Below are positions 32,007 to 40,715 of a stretch of DNA of 64,000 bases, piece by piece. Each line of letters begins with the position of its first letter. The first letter of the stretch is position 1. The position numbers and the translations under genes were made by a program. The DNA comes from Pseudonocardia abyssalis (GTDB taxonomy: Bacteria > Actinomycetota > Actinomycetes > Mycobacteriales > Pseudonocardiaceae): contig NZ_JADQDK010000001.1 in NCBI RefSeq assembly GCF_019263705.2, forward strand, positions 186,001-250,000. The letters run 5' to 3'. A model generated the notes under the pieces. It saw only the letters and a list, made by a program, of their open reading frames with translations. It made no database searches and was not told the origin of the DNA.

Positions 32007-32071
32007 GACATCAGTTCAGCACAGAGCGATGTCACATAGCAACAGCAGTCGACTGATAAGGTGTGTCACAT
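32006..32071. promoter_or_regulatory. Divergent operator region between reductase/desaturase operon and MerR gene
   Basis: Two direct copies of TGTCACAT (32030-32037 and 32064-32071) lie 34 bases apart, and an inverted version ATGACATCA begins at 32005. A -10-like GATAAG (32055-32060) precedes the MerR start, and the second copy overlaps its ATG. Regulator binding could control both directions. Confidence 0.5.
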
Positions 32072-32837
32072 GCTTGAGGAAGACGGCGATGTCGAATTGC
32101 GGACGATCGACGAGCTGGCCCGCGTCAGCGGTGTCACCGTCCGCAACATCCGCGCCTACCAGGCACGCGGCCTGCTGCCCCCGCCCGAGGTGCGCGCCCG
32201 CACCGGCTACTACGGGCCGGGGCACGAGGCCCGGCTCGACCTGATCAAGGAGCTGCAGGGCGAGGGCGTCAAGCTCGACGTCATCAAGAAGCTCCTCGAC
32301 ACCACCGGCGGGTCGACGGAGCAGGTCGTGCGCTTCATCCGCACGGTCCGCAGCCTCTTCGCGGTGGAGGACCGGCAGATCGTCTCGCTCGTCGAACTGG
32401 TGGAGCGGTTCAACGAGACGGACCCGAACCTGGTCAAGCGGGCGCAGAAGATGGGTCTGCTCACGGAGATCAGCGAGGCCCAGTACGAGGAGACCAGTCC
32501 CCGGCTGATGTCCGCGGCGCAGGCGATGACCGAGATGGGCATCCCGATGACCCGATCGCTCGACGTCGTCGAGCAGCTCCGCCAGCACGCCGACGGCATC
32601 GCGAAGATCTACGTCGACCTGTTCCTCGGCGAGGTCTGGCAGCCCTTCGACAACGACGGTCGCCCCGACGACCAGTGGCCCCGCCTCTACGAGGTCATCG
32701 GCAACCTGCGCAAGGTCTCCGGCGACGCGATGCTCGCGGTGCTGGAGCTGGCCGTGGCCGAGCGCCTCGACGTGACGTTCGGGCGCGACATCGTGCGCAA
32801 CGTCCGGACGAGCAGCAGGCCGCCCGCGGCGGAGTGA
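32070..32837 (+). CDS. MerR-family regulator, divergent from the desaturase operon
   Basis: 255 residues. The MerR winged HTH is TIDELARVSGVTVRNIRAYQ, then ARGLLPPPEVRARTGYYGPG, followed by a long coiled segment (LIKELQGEGVKLDVIKKLLD) and a 150-residue effector domain. Long MerR-like proteins next to desaturases are thought to sense acyl chains; this is inference. A GTG at 32061 is also in frame, but ATG 32070 suits the -10 spacing better. Confidence 0.88.
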   Translation: MLEEDGDVELRTIDELARVSGVTVRNIRAYQARGLLPPPEVRARTGYYGPGHEARLDLIKELQGEGVKLDVIKKLLDTTGGSTEQVVRFIRTVRSLFAVEDRQIVSLVELVERFNETDPNLVKRAQKMGLLTEISEAQYEETSPRLMSAAQAMTEMGIPMTRSLDVVEQLRQHADGIAKIYVDLFLGEVWQPFDNDGRPDDQWPRLYEVIGNLRKVSGDAMLAVLELAVAERLDVTFGRDIVRNVRTSSRPPAAE

Positions 32838-32979
32838 CGCCGCACGGCAGGCGGCCGCAGCGCCCGCCGCCGGACGGACCATTCCCGCTGCTCACGGCGC
32901 TTTTCGCCGGGCGCCGCGCACGCGTCGGACCTACCCTCGGGTTCGCGCACCCGCTCGGGGTGCCCCTCGGGGGATGCGC

Positions 32980-33027
32980 ACCGGCGGCCGCCGCGTGGAT
33001 GTCCCCTCCGCCCCGGCGGCCGCCGGT
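32980..33027. terminator. Bidirectional hairpin between MerR and threonine dehydratase genes
   Basis: Perfect 14-bp arms ACCGGCGGCCGCCG (32980-32993) and its complement (33014-33027), with a 20-base loop, lie in the 224-base gap between the two convergent genes. Confidence 0.6.
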
Positions 33028-33061
33028 CCACCCTGCCTTCGCACGTGGGGTCGCGAACGGT

Positions 33062-34309
33062 TCAGACCAGGAACCGGTACGCCGCGGTGCCCGGCGCCAC
33101 CAGCTGGATCTTCAGCGGGCTCGCCTCCATCCGCTTCCACAGCGGCTCGTACCCCTCACGCGACGCCAGCTCGATGCCGCACAGCGCCGCACCGGTCTCG
33201 CGGTTGTCGCGCTTGACGTACTCGAACAGCACGATGTCGTCGTCGGGGCCCAGGACCTCGTCGAGGAAGCGGCGCAGCGCGCCGGGCTCCTGCGGGAACT
33301 CGACGAGGAAGTAGTGCTTGAGCCCGCGGTGCACCAGCGAGCGCTCCACGACCTCGGCGTAGCGGCTCACGTCGTTGTTGCCACCGGAGAGCAGGCTGAC
33401 GACCGTCGCGCCCGCCGGCAGGTCGAGCCCGTCGAGCGCGGCGCAGGCCAGCGCCCCCGCGGGCTCGGCGATGATGCCGTCGACCTGGTAGAGGTCGAGC
33501 ATCTCGGTGCACACGCGCCCCTCGTCGACGGTGACGAGCTCGGCGCCACTGTCGCGCACCAGCGGGAAGCTGACGTCGCCGACGCGCCGCACCGCCGCGC
33601 CGTCGACGAAGGTGTCCAGCTCGACGAGCGCCTCCGGTGCGCCGGAGGTCAGCGCCACGGTCATGCTCGCGGCGCCCGAGGGCTCCACCCCGATCACCCG
33701 CACGCCGGGGTGCTGCGACGCGAGCCAGGTGCCGACGCCGGCGAGCAGCCCGCCCCCGCCCACCGGTACCACGACGACGTCGGGGGCCTGCGCGAGCTGG
33801 TCGAGGATCTCCATCGCGACCGTGCCCTGCCCGGCGATCGTGCGCAGGTCGTCGAAGGCGGGGACGACGGTGGCGCCCGTGCGGGCCGCGTGCTCGGCCG
33901 CGGCGGCCGCGGCCTCGTCGTAGGTGTCGCCGTCGACGATCAGCTCGACCGCCCCGCCGCCGAGTGCCGCGATCCGCTCGCGCTTCTGGCGCGGTGTCGT
34001 ACGCGGGACGTGGACGCGGCCGCGGATGCCCAGGCGCGCGCACGCGTACGCCACACCCTGGCCGTGGTTGCCCGCGCTGGCGCAGACGGCGCCTGCCCCG
34101 CGCTCGCCGGCACCGAGCCCGGCGAGCAGGTTGTAGGCGCCGCGCACCTTGTAGGAGCGCCCGACCTGCAGATCCTCGCGCTTGAGCCACACGTGGGCGC
34201 CGGTGGCGTCGGAGAGCCGGGCGCTGCGCTGCAGCGGGGTGGTGCGGGCGACGCCGGCGAGCCGTTGCGCGGCCTCGGCGACGGATCCGGCGAAGGCGTC
34301 GGGGGTCAC
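33062..34309 (-). CDS. ilvA: Threonine ammonia-lyase (threonine dehydratase)
   Basis: 415 residues. PLP lysine in SYKVRGAYNLL, phosphate loop CASAGNHGQGVAYA, and a later glycine loop VVPVGGGGLLAGV. The C-terminal ACT-like segment (KHYFLVEFPQEPGALRRFLD) is the single regulatory domain of the short biosynthetic type. It deaminates threonine to 2-oxobutanoate, the first step to isoleucine. GTG start with GGAGG seven bases upstream. It stands alone; no ilvBCD genes are nearby. Confidence 0.94.
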   Translation of the reverse strand: MTPDAFAGSVAEAAQRLAGVARTTPLQRSARLSDATGAHVWLKREDLQVGRSYKVRGAYNLLAGLGAGERGAGAVCASAGNHGQGVAYACARLGIRGRVHVPRTTPRQKRERIAALGGGAVELIVDGDTYDEAAAAAAEHAARTGATVVPAFDDLRTIAGQGTVAMEILDQLAQAPDVVVVPVGGGGLLAGVGTWLASQHPGVRVIGVEPSGAASMTVALTSGAPEALVELDTFVDGAAVRRVGDVSFPLVRDSGAELVTVDEGRVCTEMLDLYQVDGIIAEPAGALACAALDGLDLPAGATVVSLLSGGNNDVSRYAEVVERSLVHRGLKHYFLVEFPQEPGALRRFLDEVLGPDDDIVLFEYVKRDNRETGAALCGIELASREGYEPLWKRMEASPLKIQLVAPGTAAYRFLV

Positions 34310-34418
34310 GGGACGATCCTCCCCGCCGCGGCCGGGGCGCCGGGCACAGGGTCACCCGACCAGGTCATCTCACCGCCGATTAACGCCGCTGTCACCATCC
34401 GTAGGCAGAATGGACATC

Positions 34419-34667
34419 ATGATGACCAACGGTGACGAGCACGGCGGGTACGTCGCCGGCCGCTACCGGGACGGCTCGCTCAGCGACGGCTGGACCGACA
34501 TCGCGCGCTGCGCACCCGGCACCTTCGTGCGGTACGTGGCCCGCTGCGCGTGCGGCTGGAGCGGCCGGGCGCGCCCGGCGACGGTGACCGGGGCCATGGC
34601 GGCCCGCCAGGAGTGGTTCCTCGGGCACGTCATGTCCCTCCCGCTCGACGCCCGTGCCGCCGTCTGA
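34419..34667 (+). CDS. Small hypothetical protein with CxC zinc-like motif
   Basis: About 82 residues (MMTNGDEHGGYVAGRYRDG onward), with RYVARCACGWSGRAR, a motif seen in short actinobacterial proteins, and QEWFLGHVM. A -35/-10 pair TTAACG (34380-34385) N16 TAGGCA (34402-34407) puts transcription start near 34414, so ATG 34419 or 34422 is preferred over ATG 34410. Function unknown. Confidence 0.6.
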   Translation: MMTNGDEHGGYVAGRYRDGSLSDGWTDIARCAPGTFVRYVARCACGWSGRARPATVTGAMAARQEWFLGHVMSLPLDARAAV

Positions 34668-34748
34668 CCTGCGTCGATAGCGCGGCAGGATCGAGCGATC
34701 GGTGATCGGCCGTTGCCGGGCCGCACGGGCCGGACCGACGCTCGTCCC

Positions 34749-35498
34749 GTGCACCTCACCGTCCTCGGCGCCCAGGCGGGCGTCCCCCGGCACGGCCGGC
34801 CCAGCTCCGGCTACCTCGTCTCCGACGCCGGCACGACGGTGCTGCTCGACTGCGGCCCCGGCGTCGCCACCGCGCTGTCCGGGCTCGGCGTGCGACTCGA
34901 CGCGGTCGTCGTCAGCCACCTGCACCTCGATCACGTCCACGACCTGATCGTCCTGGCGAAGCAGCTGGTCACCGAGCGGGCGCCGGTGCCGCTGCTGCTC
35001 GTGCCCGACGGCGCGCGCGAGCTGTTCGAGACCTGGCAGTCGCTGTTCCCGGTACCGACGTTCCCGCTGCTCGACCGCCCGTTCCGGCGGGCGTTCGACA
35101 TCCGCGGGCACGAGCCGGTGCGGGTCGGGGGCCTCGCGCTGTCGACGCACCCGGTGGCGCACGCCGTCGCCGCCGTCGGCGTCCGGGTCGAGGGGCCGGA
35201 TGCGACGCTGGCCTACACCGGTGACACCGGCGTCTGCGACGGCCTGCTCCTGCTCGCCCGCGACGCCGACCTGCTGCTCGCCGAGGCCACCCTCGACGCG
35301 CCCGACACCGGCTCGCACGGCCACCTCTGCGCCGCCGACGCCGCCCGCGCGGCATCCGCGGCCGGGGTGCGTGCCCTCGCCCTGACCCACCTGCCCGACG
35401 GCTCCCACTCCACCGTCACCGCCCGCCGCGCCGCCGCGGCGGCGCACTTCACCGGCCCGGTCCACATCGTCCGGCCCGGCCAGACCCTCCCGTGCTGA
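34749..35498 (+). CDS. Metallo-beta-lactamase-fold hydrolase (RNase Z-like group)
   Basis: 249 residues from GTG 34749. The metal motif is SHLHLDHVHD (HxHxDH), followed by HPVAHAV, TGDTGVCDGL and THLPDGSHS as further ligand regions. The group contains cyclic phosphodiesterases and aryl sulfatase-like enzymes. It is 10 bases upstream of the substrate-binding protein of the ABC importer and probably in its operon, so it may act on the imported compound. Confidence 0.85.
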   Translation: MHLTVLGAQAGVPRHGRPSSGYLVSDAGTTVLLDCGPGVATALSGLGVRLDAVVVSHLHLDHVHDLIVLAKQLVTERAPVPLLLVPDGARELFETWQSLFPVPTFPLLDRPFRRAFDIRGHEPVRVGGLALSTHPVAHAVAAVGVRVEGPDATLAYTGDTGVCDGLLLLARDADLLLAEATLDAPDTGSHGHLCAADAARAASAAGVRALALTHLPDGSHSTVTARRAAAAAHFTGPVHIVRPGQTLPC

Positions 35499-35508
35499 GG
35501 AGCACCCC

Positions 35509-36759
35509 GTGAAGAGATCCCTGCCGGCCGCGGTCGCCGCGGCCGCACTCGTCCTGACCGCGTGCGGCGGGCCGTCCGCCGACGGGCCCGTCGAGATCGG
35601 GTTCCTGTCCTACAACTACGGCACACCGGACCTGGGCGGCGCCGGGATGGCGCAGCTCGTCGACACCTTCGAGGCCGAGCACCCCGGCATCCGGATCGTG
35701 CCGCGCGGCGTGCCCACCGCCGAGGTGCTGACGACGCTGCGCGCGGAGACCGCCGCGGGCTCGCCGCCCGCCGTCGCGCAGATCGGCTGGAGCAAGATGG
35801 CCGAGGCCTACGCGTCGCTGCCGGTCACCGCAGTGCAGGAGATCGCCCCGCCGGACCAGTGGGCCGAGCACACCGCGGGGATGGCGCAGAACGTGCTCGC
35901 CGCCGTCGCCGACGACGGGGTGGTGCGGGCGATGCCGTTCGGGATGTCGGTACCCGCGCTGTTCTACAACGCCGACCTGTTCCGCGCGGCCGGTCTCGAC
36001 CCGGACCGCCCGCCCACCACGATCGCCGAGGTGCAGGCCGCGGCGCTCGCGATCCGGGCGACCGGCAACGAGGGCGTCTACGTCGCGATCGCCGACGCCG
36101 GCAAGTCCGACTACCTGACGCAGTCGGTCGTCAACTCCGCCGGAGGGGCGCTCGTCGACGGTGACGCGGTGACCGTCGACTCGCCCGAGGCGGTCGCGGG
36201 GCTCACCGCCGTCGCCGCGCTCACCGCGACCGGTGCGCAGCCGGCGATCGCGGCCGCCGACGCCGTCGCGCAGTTCGGTGGCGGGCGGCTCGGGATGCTC
36301 GTCGTCAGCACCGCGGTGCTGGGCGGGCTGGAGCGGTCCGCGGAGGGTGTGTTCGAGCTGCGTGCCACCGGCTTCCCCCGCTTCGGCGACGGCCCCGCGC
36401 GCCCGACCTACTCCGGCGCCGGGCTGGCCGTCCTCACCGACGACCCGCGGGAGCAGGCCGCGGCGTGGGAGTTCATCCGGTTCCTCACCAGCGACCGCGG
36501 GTTCACCACGCTGGCGGAGACGATCGGGTACCTCCCGCTGCGCCCCGCCGTCGCCGGGGCCGCCGACCCGCGGCTCGCTGCGTCGTTGGCGCAGCTCGAG
36601 GAGGTGACGCCCTACACCGCGTTCCCCGGCGAGAACGCCAACCAGGCGGTCGTGGCGCTGCAGGACGAGGCCGTCGAGCCGATCGTGCTGCGCGGCGCCG
36701 ACCCGTCGACGACGCTGCGCGCGGTCGCCGAGCGCATCCGCGCGCTGACGGCGTCGTGA
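35509..36759 (+). CDS. ABC importer substrate-binding lipoprotein (CUT1/UgpB-like)
   Basis: 416 residues. Lipoprotein signal AAVAAAALVLTACGG with Cys about 19, then an extracellular solute-binding family 1 domain (LVDTFEAEHPGIRIVPRG, MPFGMSVPALFYNADLFRAA, AAAWEFIRFLTSDRGF). It binds a carbohydrate or glycerophosphodiester outside the cell and delivers it to the two permeases that follow. Ligand not predictable. The start is GTG 35509. Confidence 0.92.
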   Translation: MKRSLPAAVAAAALVLTACGGPSADGPVEIGFLSYNYGTPDLGGAGMAQLVDTFEAEHPGIRIVPRGVPTAEVLTTLRAETAAGSPPAVAQIGWSKMAEAYASLPVTAVQEIAPPDQWAEHTAGMAQNVLAAVADDGVVRAMPFGMSVPALFYNADLFRAAGLDPDRPPTTIAEVQAAALAIRATGNEGVYVAIADAGKSDYLTQSVVNSAGGALVDGDAVTVDSPEAVAGLTAVAALTATGAQPAIAAADAVAQFGGGRLGMLVVSTAVLGGLERSAEGVFELRATGFPRFGDGPARPTYSGAGLAVLTDDPREQAAAWEFIRFLTSDRGFTTLAETIGYLPLRPAVAGAADPRLAASLAQLEEVTPYTAFPGENANQAVVALQDEAVEPIVLRGADPSTTLRAVAERIRALTAS

Positions 36760-37610
36760 CGGGCGCGCGTCCCTACCTCGCGCCGCTGGTCCTCGCGCTG
36801 GCGGTGTGGGTCTACGGGCCGCTGGTCTGGACCGGTGCGTTGAGCCTCCTGGACTGGGACCTCACCTCGCCCGACCCCGAGTTCGTCGGCTGGGGCAACT
36901 TCGCGGCACTGGCCGCCGACCCGCGGTTCGCCGACGCGGTCGCCCGCACCGGCCTCTACGTCCTGGGGATGCTGCCGTTCGCGACCGTCGTGCCGCTGGG
37001 CCTGGCGATCCTGCTGTGGCGACGCCCGGGACGGGCGAGCCACGTCTACCGGGCGCTGCTGTTCGCGCCGGTGGTCCTCGCGCCGGTGGCGACGGCGATC
37101 TCCTGGCGGTTCGTCCTGCACCCGCTGCAGGGGGTGGCCAACACCGTCCTCGGCGCGCTGGGCCTGCCCACGCCGAACTGGCTCGGGGACCCGGCGACGG
37201 CGCTGCCGGTGATCGTCGCGATCACGGCGGGCAAGATCGTCGCGCTCAACCTGCTGCTGTTCGGGGCCGCGCTGGCCGGGCTCGACCGGCGCCTGGTCGA
37301 CGCGGCACGGGTGGAGGGGGCCACCGAGGCCGAGATCACCCGGCACGTCGTGCTGCCGCAGCTCACGCGGACGACGGCGGGGCTCGCGCTGCTCTGCGTC
37401 GTCGTCGCCGGGCAGTGGGTCTTCACGAACGTCGCCCTGCTCACCGACGGCGGCCCGGACGGCAGCACCGACAACGTCTACCACTGGCTCTACACGACCG
37501 GGTTCACGTTCTTCGACGCCGGCCGGGCGTCCGCCGCGGCCGTGGTCGTCCTCGCCGCGCTCGCGCTGCTGTTCGGCGCGGGCGCGCTCCTGCGCCGGAG
37601 GGCTTCGTGA
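36756..37610 (+). CDS. ABC importer permease 1 (UgpA/MalF-type)
   Basis: 284 residues with six predicted membrane helices and the ATPase-docking EAA loop DAARVEGATEAEITRHVVLP. GTG 36756 overlaps the binding-protein stop (GTGA). Together with the next gene it forms the membrane channel. Confidence 0.93.
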   Translation: MTGARPYLAPLVLALAVWVYGPLVWTGALSLLDWDLTSPDPEFVGWGNFAALAADPRFADAVARTGLYVLGMLPFATVVPLGLAILLWRRPGRASHVYRALLFAPVVLAPVATAISWRFVLHPLQGVANTVLGALGLPTPNWLGDPATALPVIVAITAGKIVALNLLLFGAALAGLDRRLVDAARVEGATEAEITRHVVLPQLTRTTAGLALLCVVVAGQWVFTNVALLTDGGPDGSTDNVYHWLYTTGFTFFDAGRASAAAVVVLAALALLFGAGALLRRRAS

Positions 37611-38404
37611 GGCGGGCGACGTGGCATCTCGTGCTCGGCGGGGCCGCGGCCCTGACCCTGTTCCCCGTGGCCTGGGCGTTCCTGACGTCGTTGCGCCCGG
37701 CCAACCGGATCTTCGAGGTGGGCCCGACCGCCGTCACGCTGGACAACTACACCGAGGCGCTCACCGCGTTCCCGATCGGCGGGCTGCTCTGGAACACGTT
37801 CCTCACCGCGGCCGCGGTGACGGCCGGGCAGCTCGCGGTGGCGGTCCTCGCGGCGTACGGGCTGGTGCGGTTCCGGGTGCGCTCGGCCCGCTGGATCGTG
37901 CTCGCGGTGACGGTGTCGCTGCTGGTGCCGCCGCAGGCGCTGCTCGTGCCGCAGTTCCTGCTCGCCGCGGAGCTGGGCTGGCGGGACACCCTCGCCGGGC
38001 TGGTCGTGCCGCAGCTCGCGCAGTGCGGGCTCGCGGTGCTGCTGCTGCGCGAGCACGTCCGGGCCGTGCCGGCGAGCCTGCTGCACGCCGCCGACCTGGA
38101 GGGCTCGCGGGCGGGCGAGACGCTGCGGTTCGTCGTGCTTCCGATGCTGGCGCCCGCGCTCGGCGCCGTCGGGATCCTGGTGTTCATCACGACCTGGAAC
38201 GAGTTCCTGTGGCCCGCTCTGGTCGCGCCGAGCCCGGAGCACACGACCATCCAGGCGGGGCTCGCGCTGTTCGGCAACCAGGAGGGCCCCAACTTCGGCC
38301 CGCTGCTGGCCGCCGCGGTGCTCGCCTGCCTGCCGGTGCTCGCGGCGTACCTGGTGGCGTCGCGCCGGATCACCGACGCGTTCCTGGGGGCGGGGGTCCG
38401 ATGA
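37607..38404 (+). CDS. ABC importer permease 2 (UgpE/MalG-type)
   Basis: 265 residues, six helices, EAA loop AADLEGSRAGETLRFVVLPM, and the typical ITTWNEFLWPAL segment. GTG 37607 overlaps the permease 1 stop; its own stop overlaps the ATPase ATG. Confidence 0.93.
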   Translation: MRRATWHLVLGGAAALTLFPVAWAFLTSLRPANRIFEVGPTAVTLDNYTEALTAFPIGGLLWNTFLTAAAVTAGQLAVAVLAAYGLVRFRVRSARWIVLAVTVSLLVPPQALLVPQFLLAAELGWRDTLAGLVVPQLAQCGLAVLLLREHVRAVPASLLHAADLEGSRAGETLRFVVLPMLAPALGAVGILVFITTWNEFLWPALVAPSPEHTTIQAGLALFGNQEGPNFGPLLAAAVLACLPVLAAYLVASRRITDAFLGAGVR

Positions 38405-39438
38405 GCGTGCGGTTGACCGGGGTCCGGCGGACGCACGGGCCGGTCGTGGCGCTCGACGTCGACGACCTGGAGATCCCCGCCGGTTCGCTGACGGTCGTCG
38501 TGGGGCCGTCGGGGTGCGGGAAGTCGACGCTGCTGTCGCTGGTGGCGGGGCTGGCCGCGCCCGACACCGGCCGGATCCACCTCGGCGGCGCCGACGTCAC
38601 CGACCGCCCGCCGGGGGAGCGCGACGTCGCGATGGTGTTCCAGGACTTCGCGCTGTTCCCGCACATGACCGTCGAGCAGAACGTGTCGTTCGGGCTGCGG
38701 CTGGCCCGACGGCACGGGCACGGGCCCGACCGGGCGGAGATCGCGCGACGTGTCGGGCAGGCGTGTGAGCGGCTCGGCCTCGCGGGGTTGGAGAGCCGCC
38801 GACCGGGCGAGCTGTCCGGCGGTGAGCGCCAGCGCGTGGCCCTGGCCAGGGCGATCGTGCGGCGTCGGGCGGTCCTGCTGCTCGACGAGCCGCTCTCCAG
38901 CCTCGACGCCCAGCTCCGCACGCGGGCCCGCGCCGAGCTGGTGCGGCTGCACCGCGAGCTGGGCGCGACGGTCGTCCTCGTCACCCACGACCAGGCCGAG
39001 GCGCTGTCGGTGGCCACGCACCTCGTCGTCATGCGCGGGGGGCGGGTGGTGCAGGCGGGTCCGCCGCGCGAGGTCTACGGGCGTCCGGCGGAGCTGTTCG
39101 TCGGGGAGTTCCTGGGCGGTCTGAACCTGCACGACCGCGACGGGCTCCGGCTCGCCTGGCGTCCGGCGGAGGGGCGGCTGGTCGCGACCGGATCGGTGTG
39201 TGTGGACGGTGACGAGGGGTTCGACGGGACGGTCGACGTCGTCGAGTTCACCGGCGACGGACGGATCGTGCACTGCACCGGACCGGACGGCCGGTGGGCC
39301 GTCGCCGGTCCGGGCCCCGACCCGGTGGTGGGCGAACGCGTCCGGGTGCACGTGCCGGCCGCGGCACTGCACCGGTTCGACGCGACGACCGGCGCCCGTT
39401 CACGTCCGCGCCACCGGGACGTCGGATCGCCGTCGTAG
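38401..39438 (+). CDS. ABC importer ATPase (UgpC/MalK-type with TOBE domain)
   Basis: 345 residues. Walker A GPSGCGKST, Q-loop MVFQDFALFPH, signature LSGGERQRVALARA, Walker B LLLDEPLSSLD, H-loop VTHDQ. The last ~110 residues form an OB-fold TOBE-type regulatory domain, shorter than in MalK. A complete, tightly overlapping operon 35509-39438 means the importer needs no distant ATPase. Confidence 0.94.
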   Translation: MSVRLTGVRRTHGPVVALDVDDLEIPAGSLTVVVGPSGCGKSTLLSLVAGLAAPDTGRIHLGGADVTDRPPGERDVAMVFQDFALFPHMTVEQNVSFGLRLARRHGHGPDRAEIARRVGQACERLGLAGLESRRPGELSGGERQRVALARAIVRRRAVLLLDEPLSSLDAQLRTRARAELVRLHRELGATVVLVTHDQAEALSVATHLVVMRGGRVVQAGPPREVYGRPAELFVGEFLGGLNLHDRDGLRLAWRPAEGRLVATGSVCVDGDEGFDGTVDVVEFTGDGRIVHCTGPDGRWAVAGPGPDPVVGERVRVHVPAAALHRFDATTGARSRPRHRDVGSPS

Positions 39439-39448
39439 CGTCCGGCGG

Positions 39449-40432
39449 GTGGAGTTCCGATACCTCGAGTCGTTCCTCGTACTGGCCGACGAGCTGCACT
39501 TCGGCCGGGCCGCGGCCCGGCTGCACCTCGCCCAGCCGTCGCTGACGCAGCACCTGCAGCGGCTGGAGCGCCGGGTCGGGGTGCGGCTGGTCGAGCGCAG
39601 CTCGCACCGCGTGCGGCTGACCGACGCGGGCGCGGCGTTCCGCGACCAGGCCCGGCGGGTGCTGGAGCAGGCCGAGACGGCGGTGCGGACGGCCCGGGAG
39701 GTGGCGTCGGGGCAGGCGGGTGAGGTCGCGGTCGGGTTCAACCACCCGGCGGGGGTGCGGATCCTGCCCGGGGTGTTGGCGCGGCTGGCCGTCGCGCACC
39801 CCCGGGTCACCGCGCGGCTGTCCGAGCGGCGCAGTGCGGAGCAGTTCACGGCCGTCGCGGCGGGGAAGCTCGACGTCGCGCTCGCGTTCGGCCCGCCCAC
39901 CGACCCGGTGCTGTGCTCCCGGGTGCTCGACGACGTGCCCGTGGTGGCGGTCGTCGCGCCCGGCCACGTGCTCGCCGGGCGGCCCGCCGTGGCCGTGGCC
40001 GAGCTGTCCGGGCACGACTGCGCGCTGTTCGCCCGCGCGGTGAGCCCGGCCCTGCACGACGCCGTCACCGGGGCGGCGGCACGGGCGGGCGTGGTGCTGC
40101 CGGTGGCGGTGGAGGTCGACGACACCGGGGCCACCGGGATCGTGCTGGCCGGGCGTCCGCTGGTCGGGTTCGCGTCCCGGGACCGGGCGGTGGAGGTCGC
40201 GGCCCGCGGGCTGTGTGCGGTGCCGCTGGTGGAGCCCGAGCCGGTCGTCGCGCTGCACGCGGCCTGGCGCCGCGACGCCGGGCCGTCGGCGTTCCTCCGC
40301 TGCCTGGATCAGTGGATGTGCGAGCGCCAGTCGGCGGGCACCCGTCCGGCGGGGCCGGGCGCGGTCTGGTCCGCGGGGTGGTGCAGCGGGGGAGCGAGCT
40401 CGGGTCCGTCGGCCGCGGTGCCCGTCGCGTAG
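39449..40432 (+). CDS. LysR-family regulator
   Basis: 327 residues. HTH: VEFRYLESFLVLADELHFGR, then AAARLHLAQPSLTQHLQRLE. The effector domain starts near VAVGFNHPAGVRILPG. It follows the ABC ATPase by 10 bases in the same direction, so it may regulate the importer. The C-terminal ~40 residues (Ser/Ala/Pro-rich) overlap the convergent zinc-finger gene by 124 bases and are unlike the family end. Confidence 0.88.
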   Translation: MEFRYLESFLVLADELHFGRAAARLHLAQPSLTQHLQRLERRVGVRLVERSSHRVRLTDAGAAFRDQARRVLEQAETAVRTAREVASGQAGEVAVGFNHPAGVRILPGVLARLAVAHPRVTARLSERRSAEQFTAVAAGKLDVALAFGPPTDPVLCSRVLDDVPVVAVVAPGHVLAGRPAVAVAELSGHDCALFARAVSPALHDAVTGAAARAGVVLPVAVEVDDTGATGIVLAGRPLVGFASRDRAVEVAARGLCAVPLVEPEPVVALHAAWRRDAGPSAFLRCLDQWMCERQSAGTRPAGPGAVWSAGWCSGGASSGPSAAVPVA

Positions 40433-40647
40433 TCCCAGAACCAGTCCTCGCCCGGCTCGTAGCTGCGGACGACCGGGTGCCCGGTGGCGTTCCAGTGTGC
40501 GGTGGCGTGCTGGGCGGGGGAGGAGTCGCAGCAGCCGACGTGGCCGCACTGCGCGCAGCGGCGCAGGTGCACCCACCAGCCGCCGGCCGCGTCGCAGTCG
40601 AGGCAGCCGGGGCCGCTGGGCGGGATGCTCGGGTCGATGGTCGTCAC
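40309..40647 (-). CDS. UBP-type zinc-finger protein
   Basis: 112 residues. CLDCDAAGGWWVHLRRCAQC, GHVGCCDSSPAQHATAHWNA and TGHPVVRSYEPGEDWFWDY make the zinc-binding Cys/His pattern of ubiquitin-hydrolase-type fingers. In actinobacteria such proteins are small stand-alone units of unknown role. It overlaps the end of the LysR gene on the other strand. Confidence 0.88.
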   Translation of the reverse strand: MTTIDPSIPPSGPGCLDCDAAGGWWVHLRRCAQCGHVGCCDSSPAQHATAHWNATGHPVVRSYEPGEDWFWDYATGTAADGPELAPPLHHPADQTAPGPAGRVPADWRSHIH

Positions 40648-40669
40648 CGGGCCATCATGGACCTCCGGG

Positions 40670-40709
40670 ACGGTCAGTGTTGACCGTTATGCTGTACCCG
40701 CCCTAACCT
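40670..40709 (+). promoter_or_regulatory. Leaderless promoter with ACGGTCA/TGACCGT operator for the MpaB gene
   Basis: Perfect 7-bp arms ACGGTCA (40670-40676) and TGACCGT (40681-40687) around GTGT. The right arm overlaps the -35 TTGACC (40680-40685); TAACCT (40704-40709) follows after 18 bases and ATG 40716 sits at the start point. The divergent zinc-finger gene begins at 40647. Confidence 0.65.
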
Positions 40710-40715
40710 GCGCAC

